This document shows positions 1-6,397 of a stretch of DNA of 13,451 bases, piece after piece. A program made the position numbers and the translations under genes. The notes beneath the pieces were generated by a model that was given only the letters and a program-made list of their open reading frames with translations, was not told the DNA's origin and searched no databases. The stretch comes from Lachnoclostridium sp. UBA1781 (lineage in GTDB: Bacteria; Bacillota; Clostridia; Lachnospirales; Lachnospiraceae): the NCBI GenBank assembly GCA_002315495.1, contig DCGJ01000109.1, positions 1 through 13,451 of the forward strand. Direction: 5' to 3'. Positions within the stretch are counted from its first letter, which is position 1, and each line of letters begins with the position of its first letter.

Positions 1-372
1 GGCAGCCACGTTCGTAATGGCCCCCTGGCACAGAATGTAGAGCGGGTGAGAATCCTCACGAAGCGCCTCCTCGATGATAAAGTCCACAGCCTCGCTCGAG
101 CCCTCCTGCCCCGCATGGGTCAGCGGCTCTTCCTCGCCCATAAAGAAAGGAGTATCCAGCTTCATTGCTTCAAGAATCGTTCGAATCTCCTCGTAGCTTC
201 TTTGAACAGAACCCGGCGCATGAAAATGCTCCGCCGTGATTCCCTTTACGATAAGCTTAGGAGATAACAGCGCATGTACGATGGCGAACGGATCATCTGC
301 TTCACAGGCTGCGTCCGTATCAACGATCACCCTGATTTTCTTCTCATCTGAAACATCGAATAACAAAGGCAT
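1..372 (-). CDS. Nucleoside hydrolase (inosine/uridine-preferring type), N-terminal part, cut by the window edge
   Basis: Hydrolyses the N-glycosidic bond of ribonucleosides to free base and ribose in the cytoplasm (family knowledge). I translated the first 124 codons from the ATG at 370-372; the frame stays open to the left edge, so the stop is outside the window. The calcium/ribose-binding signature is seen at residues 18-30 as DTDAACEADDPFA, the variant DTD...ADD form of the family. A GAITNVA segment lies at the end of the visible part, matching the family's G(P/A)xTNxA region. The family is usually about 300 residues, so roughly 40% is visible. The start is fixed by AGGGAGG about 5 nt upstream. 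It begins only 11 nt after the glycosyltransferase stop and is probably co-transcribed, though nothing links nucleoside salvage to polysaccharide synthesis. The exact substrate cannot be told. Confidence 0.85.
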   Translation of the reverse strand, partial: MPLLFDVSDEKKIRVIVDTDAACEADDPFAIVHALLSPKLIVKGITAEHFHAPGSVQRSYEEIRTILEAMKLDTPFFMGEEEPLTHAGQEGSSEAVDFIIEEALREDSHPLYILCQGAITNVAA

Positions 373-383
373 AATTTCCTCCC

Positions 384-2321
384 TTATATCACATTTTCCT
401 CAAACTCAACAATCTTCGCCTCTCGGTAAATGCGCACCTTGCTCTCGTCGGTCTCGAAGAACTCTGCAATCTCCTTATCACTGACATGAGCCGGGAAACG
501 GCGGCGACGGCGATGGCCGAAATGATGGAGATTATAAGTCTTCCACAGATACAAAACAACGATATTCACGAGAATAACAATGAACAGGAAGAAGAACATC
601 AGGCGGGTTTCCGCAACCATGGATTCGTTATAGATCCAGATATCAATGGGGCGGAAGCCGAAACGCTCCGCAATTGCTCCGTAGATGAAATAAATCACAT
701 AGCTGATCATGTATGCCCAGCCCAATACCGTAAAGACAACCTCGATTACCTTCTTCCAGAGCTTCTGCTTTCCATCAATAACTTCCTTCTCCAATTCCTT
801 CGCAGAGACCGGAACATCCGGCAATTCTCGCAGGATTGTTTGCTCTTGTTCTACAACGGTAGAATTCTGTGTTTCTGCACCATTTGCCATTTTCGGCGAA
901 GTTACCGAAGGGGTGAGGGATGCTCCAATATTAACAGTCGAATCATTCGCCGAAATCGGTCCACCCTTCTCGGAACCGTCGTAAACCACACCCAGGGATT
1001 CGGCCGCATTTGCCTTAATCGAAGCATGGTCTACGGCAGGGACATGAACGAGTTTGAACCCCTCCGGAAACTCAATCTGCTTCCCATGATGCTCCTCCTT
1101 CTCCGTTGTGTCGATGCCTCGGTCCGGACTGGTCCAGGTGGCAAGCTTCTTACGTTTTCTTAAGATCGTTTTTGGCAGCGCCACGATGACCTCTAACGCA
1201 TTGATATACCAGTAAAGAAGCGGATACCACACCGCCCACAAGCTATTCTTCAGTAGCTTTTTATCGTAGCGTTTGTCAAGAATCATCGCCACGGCAAACT
1301 GCACGATGCATACAAACGACAGAAACTGGCTCTTCCAGTAAAGCTCGTTGATGTAATCGCCCTTCGTCCAGCGAATGACTTCCAGAATTGCGAGATATAG
1401 CCAGCAGAAGGACCACACGATGGACAGACACTGCTCTAAGAACACCGGAACGAGTCTGCGCTCCTTCCAGCTCTTAAAGATGTTCACATGCCGGCCCATA
1501 ACCTCCATACCGCCACGTGTCCAACGCTGTCTCTGCTTCCAGATGCCCTTCACCGTCTCCGGCACGAGCATCCAGCAAAGTGCTCTCGGCTCATATCGAA
1601 CATCCCAGAAATTCTTCTCCAGCTTCCATGTTACCGCCACATCCTCGGTTACCATATCGCGGTCCCACAGATGGCAGTCCAAAAGCGCGCGCTTTCGATA
1701 CGCCACCACAACACCGGATACGGTCATAACCTTCCCAAGCATTCGCTGCGTGCGTTTTATGAGGCTGATAATACTTGCATACTCACAGAGCTGAATCTTC
1801 GCCAACAGCGAGCTACGGTTTCTTACGCGAGGATTACCGGTCACGGCACCCACGCGTTCTCCGTTATTCTTATTCGTAAAATGCGGCACCATATATAACA
1901 GCGCATCCTTCGCGAGATACGAATCCGCATCCACACCGACAATGATTTCCCCGGAGGCTGCCAGAAGTCCGTGGTACAGCGCATTTGCCTTACCGGCATT
2001 CTTCTCCATATGCACCACACGAAGACGTTCATATTCCAGCGACAAATGCTGCAGCACCTCGTAGGTATTGTCCTCGCTGCCATCGTCAATCGCTATGATT
2101 TCATAATTTGGATAATCGAGTTCATCCAGTCGTTTTACGGTATTACGGATGGTTTCACCTTCATTACAGCACGGAACCAGAAGCGATACCATCGGCGTCT
2201 CCGTGAGTGGAAGCGGTTTCTTTCGCTCCACGCGAAAGTAAAACAGGATCCCACCAATCATCCATAGGGTACTCATACAGGCTGGGTACCAAAACACAAA
2301 CAACACAATCCAATCCAGCAT
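384..2321 (-). CDS. Processive family 2 glycosyltransferase (PgaC/IcaA-like) fused to a C-terminal PgaD-like domain
   Basis: Membrane polysaccharide synthase that polymerises a nucleotide-activated sugar and extrudes the chain. The 645-residue protein has an N-terminal hydrophobic helix (about 3-29) and then a GT2 domain with all processive-enzyme motifs: IDDGS (78-82), DAD (131-133), TED (225-227) and QRQRW (263-267). Further hydrophobic segments lie at about 291-315, 333-348 and 361-383, followed by TWTSPDRG (395-402), which resembles the end of PgaC/IcaA synthases. A polar linker (about 405-515) leads to two more membrane helices (about 522-550 and 573-592). It then has WKTYN (593-597) and a basic cytoplasmic tail with a 'DKEIAEFF' segment, the layout of PgaD (two helices, W..YN, 'PQEYAE'). 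I chose the ATG at 2321, with AAGGAG 9 nt upstream, over a TTG at 2363 that lies in a hairpin loop. By homology it would make poly-beta-1,6-GlcNAc, but a glucan is possible given the GH9 neighbour. Confidence 0.88.
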   Translation of the reverse strand: MLDWIVLFVFWYPACMSTLWMIGGILFYFRVERKKPLPLTETPMVSLLVPCCNEGETIRNTVKRLDELDYPNYEIIAIDDGSEDNTYEVLQHLSLEYERLRVVHMEKNAGKANALYHGLLAASGEIIVGVDADSYLAKDALLYMVPHFTNKNNGERVGAVTGNPRVRNRSSLLAKIQLCEYASIISLIKRTQRMLGKVMTVSGVVVAYRKRALLDCHLWDRDMVTEDVAVTWKLEKNFWDVRYEPRALCWMLVPETVKGIWKQRQRWTRGGMEVMGRHVNIFKSWKERRLVPVFLEQCLSIVWSFCWLYLAILEVIRWTKGDYINELYWKSQFLSFVCIVQFAVAMILDKRYDKKLLKNSLWAVWYPLLYWYINALEVIVALPKTILRKRKKLATWTSPDRGIDTTEKEEHHGKQIEFPEGFKLVHVPAVDHASIKANAAESLGVVYDGSEKGGPISANDSTVNIGASLTPSVTSPKMANGAETQNSTVVEQEQTILRELPDVPVSAKELEKEVIDGKQKLWKKVIEVVFTVLGWAYMISYVIYFIYGAIAERFGFRPIDIWIYNESMVAETRLMFFFLFIVILVNIVVLYLWKTYNLHHFGHRRRRRFPAHVSDKEIAEFFETDESKVRIYREAKIVEFEENVI

Positions 2322-2466
2322 AAAGCAAGTCTCCTTAACTGACAGTAGGGAACTCCAAAACAAGCGGGGTTCCCTACAACTATTCGGTTATTTACTTTCC
2401 ACTTTCGCCCGTCCGAATGACGAGGCGGACCTGCGACAGGTCATATACACACATAGCATTTTCAAA
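2322..2466 (-). promoter_or_regulatory. 145-nt hairpin-rich leader before the synthase gene
   Basis: This is by far the longest gap inside the polysaccharide group; the other gaps there are 12-40 nt. Read on the minus strand it holds a small hairpin, GACCTG-TCG-CAGGTC (2428-2442). Just upstream of the Shine-Dalgarno is a stronger one, GTAGGGAAC paired with GTTCCCTAC (2345-2353 with 2369-2377), extended by CC/GG across one mismatch with a 9-nt loop. Neither hairpin is followed by a T-tract, so they are not typical terminators. They could be an RNA processing or stability element, a regulatory leader, or an internal promoter region; a weak TATATG (2442-2447) with a poor -35 is present. It does not match a riboswitch class I can recognise by eye. 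Confidence 0.45.
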
Positions 2467-3879
2467 TTAATTATTCGTTGTTGCCACCATATCAATCATG
2501 CACCAGTGTGGATTATCCACACCATCCTCGGAATCATCGATGTAGAGGAAGAAGAAGGTACTGTCGGTTGTGATGGATTTGAACTTCTGACCCTTCGTGT
2601 ACATGTTCTTTGTAAAGATACAGCGAACGGAGTACAGAGTGTCCGTATATTCCTTGTACTCAGACACGGTAATATCTGAGAACTTCGGACTTGCGTCAAC
2701 GTGGTCGCTGACAAAGGTAATGTCAACGCCGTGAGCGTACGAGTCAGCGAACTGATAGAAGTAGGAATCCTTTACCAGACGCGCCTGCATCGTAGCCAGA
2801 CCATAGTTTGAGCCCTTCAGATCCTTATTGGTGAAATCAGCCCACATCTCGGCAGTTTCGAGCGCGTAAGCTTTACGATCCTCCGGAAGTGTTGCGGAGA
2901 AATCATCATCGACAACGAGAGAACCATTTCCCTGCTCATCAAAGGTCATTGCCTCACTCACATTGCCCTGTGCATCCAGAACCTGAACGGTTGGTGCATT
3001 GACAAGACCGGTGATTTCGTAGGTAATCGTACCAGGGAAGGAAACATAATTCAGAATCTCATCCGAAAGCTTGTAGTCCTTCTTTACAATCTCGCCCTTT
3101 TGGAACTCGACCGTAACCTCGACACCGTTCACAAGCAGCTTGTAATTCTCCGGCAGACTGTAACGGTAGTTGCTCGTCTGTACGCTAAGTACAGGTTCAA
3201 TCTTGTCAATCTCCCAGTCGCACAGTTCAAGAATTGCAAATACGCTTCTCTGGTTCGTCGACTTCAAAGTCATTCTGGCTACCATATCCTCGCCGGAATA
3301 GATGTCATATACCGGTGCGGAGGCATCGTAGCTTCTTGTATTCTTTTTGTAGGTAAATGCTCCACCACCGCTCGTAACACTCTGCATATTCTGCACATAC
3401 ATCTGTACGAACGTATCCTTTGGTTCAAACACACCTGCGCTCTCCGGAAGCTCGACCATCGTCGAGATACTTCCGTCTTTTACCGCATTGGTGAACTCAC
3501 CTACCAGGGTATCAATGGCATTATAGTCCTGCGAAGCTTCATACTTCACAAGGCAATCATCCACGTAGCTTAAGAACCTCGCACACAGAATAATCAAAAT
3601 GAGTGCATACACGCCAAGGCAGGAGTAGAAGATAATTCTTCCGGTCTTCTCTCTCTTCTTGCGCTTCTTCTCCGCTCTCAGGCGGGCTTTCTCAGCTGGT
3701 GTCAGAACGCGCTTTGCGTTCTTATTTCTTGCATAATATTCATCCGGAGACATCTCATCTTCATCCGGATTGTACTGAATATGCGGATTCTGCTGGAGCG
3801 CCACATACATTCTGCGCTCACTCTCGTCCTTAAAGGTGACGCCACCTTTGGATCTTCTCTTTGGATCGCTCATCATCAT
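2467..3879 (-). CDS. Membrane-anchored protein of unknown family in the polysaccharide group
   Basis: I do not recognise this 470-residue protein. Residues 1-80 are polar and end in a strongly basic stretch (about 65-80, rich in K and R). A single hydrophobic helix follows (about 81-103), and the remaining about 365 residues are predicted to lie outside the membrane (positive-inside rule). That part is rich in beta-type sequence with few cysteines. The last about 130 residues end in a 'TFFFLYIDD...WCMIDM' pattern that could be an NTF2-like or similar small alpha/beta fold, a guess only. It has no visible catalytic signature. The gene starts 12 nt after the phosphodiester glycosidase stop, with three ATG codons in a row behind a G-rich ribosome binding site. 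Its place between two envelope-polysaccharide genes suggests an accessory or scaffold role at the outer membrane face of the synthase. Confidence 0.82.
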   Translation of the reverse strand: MMMSDPKRRSKGGVTFKDESERRMYVALQQNPHIQYNPDEDEMSPDEYYARNKNAKRVLTPAEKARLRAEKKRKKREKTGRIIFYSCLGVYALILIILCARFLSYVDDCLVKYEASQDYNAIDTLVGEFTNAVKDGSISTMVELPESAGVFEPKDTFVQMYVQNMQSVTSGGGAFTYKKNTRSYDASAPVYDIYSGEDMVARMTLKSTNQRSVFAILELCDWEIDKIEPVLSVQTSNYRYSLPENYKLLVNGVEVTVEFQKGEIVKKDYKLSDEILNYVSFPGTITYEITGLVNAPTVQVLDAQGNVSEAMTFDEQGNGSLVVDDDFSATLPEDRKAYALETAEMWADFTNKDLKGSNYGLATMQARLVKDSYFYQFADSYAHGVDITFVSDHVDASPKFSDITVSEYKEYTDTLYSVRCIFTKNMYTKGQKFKSITTDSTFFFLYIDDSEDGVDNPHWCMIDMVATTNN

Positions 3880-3893
3880 TCCCCCCCCTTCCT
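3880..3893 (-). promoter_or_regulatory. Ribosome binding site containing an eight-G homopolymer
   Basis: On the minus strand AGGAA is followed by eight consecutive G residues (3881-3888), one A, then three ATG codons in a row (3871-3879). The Shine-Dalgarno overlaps the TAG stop of the preceding gene, so translation of the two genes may be coupled. A G8 run sets the spacing between Shine-Dalgarno and start and is a plausible site for slipped-strand length variation; it lies outside both reading frames. Confidence 0.6.
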
Positions 3894-5235
3894 AATTCTT
3901 CGGCATAACTACAAAACCGTCAGGAAGTCTCCAGGAGGAGTGCTGATAGTAAAGGGTTGTACTGGTCATCTCATACTCGCCGTCGTAATACATCGAGGAG
4001 CTGCTGCCGCCATCAAGGTTGGCCGCATTTATCGCACCATACTCAAGCATAATGGCAATCAGGTCGGAAGCGGTTGCACCGAGATGGCTCTGTGCACCTC
4101 GACCGTCGGTAACGAGCATAAGAATCGCACCGTCGGCACGCTGTCCGATTGCGGTACGCGGATTGGCACCACTACCCATACCATTCAGCTCACGGCCCTC
4201 GCCGTTAATTACAAGCGGAACGAAATGGTTGTTGGCATCGGTGGATTCTTCCTGGAAGCACACTGCATCACGAAGTCCGACTTCCTTACAGTAGCTTTCA
4301 AATGCGGAAGCGCTCTTAATATCCTTCAAATCCTTGATGATTAGGATGTTGTCGTTCGTAAGACCGATCAGGTAAAGACCGGAATTGGAATTCGGCTTGT
4401 TGCAGATAATCTTGCCGTTCTGCACAACAACACCGTAAGGATTACCACCCTTATTACCGGACGACTCATACAGACCGCCGTTAATTCCGCCGATTGCGCC
4501 GGCATTCTTAACAATCTTCTCAAGCTCGATACCATACTCGCCCCAGCCGTTACTGTAGGAGCTTCCTACACGCACCTGAGATGGATCCTTTACAATCATC
4601 AGCTTTGCAAAGAAGGTTCGTCCGGAAATCTCCACGATACGAACACCGTTCTTGTCAAAGACTTCCTTCTCCACATAATCTCCACCGGTTTCTGCTCCGG
4701 TATCGTCCGGATCATCATCGTCACCCTTAATGTTAATCAGATCCGTATCAATATCCGTCGTCATCGGAGGCATCGCGTTCTTCTCCTGAATTGCCACGAT
4801 TTCCTCCTTGGACAATACCCAGGACGCCAAAAACTTCATCTGTCCGGATTCCAATATCGTGGTAACGAACAGTTCTTTTCCTGCCTCGGACGGGCCGTTG
4901 CAGCATTTGTAAATCATAATGTACGCGGTAGCAAGCAGAATGATCACCGTCACCAGAACGACCAACAGGGTACGTCCGAGGTACTTCAAAATCTTGCGCC
5001 AGATACTGTTTTTGTTTTTCTTTTTCTTATTCTTTGGCTTTGTAGTGCCTGCGCTTCGAACAGGCTGCTTCGTAGCGGTTCTGCCGGAAGTAGCGGTTCG
5101 AGTAGCATTTGCCGTGCGAGCTGCCTCAGCGGTTCGATTGGCGTTCTCTCTTGCTCTTGCAAAAGAGCCCGGTGTCGCACTTGGTTTCGCACCGTTACGA
5201 CTCGTCGGTGTGGAACCGGAATTGTTGTTCTGCAT
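3892..5235 (-). CDS. Membrane-anchored phosphodiester glycosidase family protein (NAGPA/DUF2233-type)
   Basis: Members of this family cleave sugar-1-phosphodiesters; the animal founder uncovers mannose-6-phosphate by removing GlcNAc, and bacterial members are often found with exopolysaccharide genes. The 447-residue protein has a long basic Ala/Thr/Arg-rich cytoplasmic tail (1-80) with a lysine cluster (66-76). One transmembrane helix follows (about 84-108), then an acidic linker (about 160-186) and the catalytic domain (about 190-447). The family signatures are clear: NPRTAIG (358-364), TDGRG (376-380), GATASDL (386-392) and NLDGGSSSSM (406-415). The ATG at 5235 has AAGGAG 6 nt upstream and lies 40 nt after the foldase gene. 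Orientation places the catalytic domain outside the cell, where it could trim or release polymer carrying a phosphodiester. The substrate is inferred, not shown. Confidence 0.9.
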   Translation of the reverse strand: MQNNNSGSTPTSRNGAKPSATPGSFARARENANRTAEAARTANATRTATSGRTATKQPVRSAGTTKPKNKKKKNKNSIWRKILKYLGRTLLVVLVTVIILLATAYIMIYKCCNGPSEAGKELFVTTILESGQMKFLASWVLSKEEIVAIQEKNAMPPMTTDIDTDLINIKGDDDDPDDTGAETGGDYVEKEVFDKNGVRIVEISGRTFFAKLMIVKDPSQVRVGSSYSNGWGEYGIELEKIVKNAGAIGGINGGLYESSGNKGGNPYGVVVQNGKIICNKPNSNSGLYLIGLTNDNILIIKDLKDIKSASAFESYCKEVGLRDAVCFQEESTDANNHFVPLVINGEGRELNGMGSGANPRTAIGQRADGAILMLVTDGRGAQSHLGATASDLIAIMLEYGAINAANLDGGSSSSMYYDGEYEMTSTTLYYQHSSWRLPDGFVVMPKN

Positions 5236-5275
5236 AAAAAACTCCTTCCCTTTTTTGTGTATAATCCTTTATCGT

Positions 5276-6379
5276 TTATTCTGCAGAATAAATCTTACCC
5301 ATCTCAATCTTGTCAAATGCTGCTTCCTTCTTCATGGAATACTTAGCCTCAATCGCAGCATATGCCTTGGCAACATTCTCATCCTTTGCGGTCTGAAGTG
5401 CAGATTCAAGCGCATTGTCATAACCGACATACTGCGTGTTGTCAATCAGCTTAATGACATACACACCGCCCTCGGTCGTAAGGCTCGCAATATCGCCCAC
5501 CTGCATCTCCAAAACGGTATTGATATACTCCTTCTCAACAGCGCTGTCATTGCGATAGAAATCGCGGTTCGCATAGGTCATAATCGTGGAATATACCTTC
5601 TGAATATTGCGAAGGTCACTTCCCTCCTGTGCGCGGTTATAGGCATCTTCAATCGCATTCTTACGAAGCGTAAGCTCTGCCTCACCATACTCTACAATCT
5701 GAAAATCCTCATCGTAGCTTCTGGTTGCAACATACACATAGTCGGTCTCGTAAACACGATAATCTTCCTTGTTCAGGGTAGCCTCAATCGTTGCCTGATC
5801 GACGGTAACATTCGCCGTAACATACTCTTCATACTGACCGGCAAGCAGAATTCTCTCGTAGCACTCCGTCAACGTCTTCTCGTCCAATCCGCAACGTGCG
5901 CGCTCTGCCATCGTATAATTCGCAAGGAAGTTGGCAACCAGACGCTCGATGCTCTTCGCTCTGGTATCATCCAGGGTTAATCCCGCTGCCACTGCATCCT
6001 CATACATAATTGTTGTGTAAACCATTGCAGAAAATGCGGCATTGAGATAGGTCTCCTTCATAGGACGATTGTCCTCTCCGGTCATCTCCCAGAACTTGTA
6101 TTCATCTCCGTAGATTGCCTGAAAATACGCACCATTTTCCTTGTCGTATTCCACGCCGGTACGCTCATAATAAGCCAGATAATACATCATCATATCCTTG
6201 GTGATTTCCTTCGTGCCGTTCGGGCCGGTAAGTGTCAGAATCACGGTCTTCCGGTTCTCCTCCGCCTTCTGCGAAATCAACTCCTGATAGTCGGCCTCGG
6301 TCACTTCCTTCTTGCCACAGCCTGCGAACAGACTTACTGCCATTAACATCACCAATACACAACAAACTACTTTTTTCAT
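5276..6379 (-). CDS. Lipoprotein related to PrsA/SurA foldases, with a degenerate parvulin region
   Basis: Likely an extracytoplasmic chaperone. The 367-residue product starts with a lipoprotein signal: two lysines, a hydrophobic stretch and the lipobox LFAG-C, with Cys21 as the lipidated residue. Residues 22-200 are helical and charged, with the 'MYEDAVAAGL' and 'FLANYT' patterns seen in the N-terminal chaperone part of SurA/PrsA proteins. Residues 285-314 keep the last part of a parvulin fold (QVGDIAS...GGVYVIKLIDN), but I cannot find the full set of active-site histidines, so isomerase activity is doubtful. The ATG at 6379 has GGAG 6 nt upstream; an in-frame TTG at 6391 overlaps that ribosome site and is rejected. 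The start lies 18 nt after the GH9 stop, so the two are almost surely co-transcribed and it may help fold the exported enzymes here. Alternative: a SurA_N-only lipoprotein. Confidence 0.8.
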   Translation of the reverse strand: MKKVVCCVLVMLMAVSLFAGCGKKEVTEADYQELISQKAEENRKTVILTLTGPNGTKEITKDMMMYYLAYYERTGVEYDKENGAYFQAIYGDEYKFWEMTGEDNRPMKETYLNAAFSAMVYTTIMYEDAVAAGLTLDDTRAKSIERLVANFLANYTMAERARCGLDEKTLTECYERILLAGQYEEYVTANVTVDQATIEATLNKEDYRVYETDYVYVATRSYDEDFQIVEYGEAELTLRKNAIEDAYNRAQEGSDLRNIQKVYSTIMTYANRDFYRNDSAVEKEYINTVLEMQVGDIASLTTEGGVYVIKLIDNTQYVGYDNALESALQTAKDENVAKAYAAIEAKYSMKKEAAFDKIEMGKIYSAE

Positions 6380-6397
6380 ACTACACTCCAATCAAAC

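Noticed and set aside
486..1163. Plus-strand frame of 225 codons opposite the synthase
   Set aside because: It is the antisense shadow of a clearly coding minus-strand gene and shows no domain or ribosome site of its own.
2322..2363. Upstream TTG start for the synthase, adding 14 residues
   Set aside because: The TTG lies in the loop of a hairpin and lacks a good ribosome site, while the ATG at 2321 has AAGGAG 9 nt upstream and begins directly with the membrane helix.
2428..2442. Terminator between the unknown protein and the synthase
   Set aside because: The hairpin is only 6 bp and is followed by GC-rich sequence rather than a T-tract.
2322..2466. c-di-GMP riboswitch before the synthase, expected from its PgaCD likeness
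   Set aside because: I could not find the conserved core of either c-di-GMP class by eye; a covariance-model search would settle it.
4919..5980. Plus-strand frame of 353 codons
   Set aside because: It lies antisense across two well-supported minus-strand genes and their gap; its composition mirrors their codons.
6380..6391. Upstream TTG start for the foldase-like lipoprotein
   Set aside because: It overlaps the GGAG ribosome site of the ATG at 6379 and would put extra residues before a standard lipoprotein signal.
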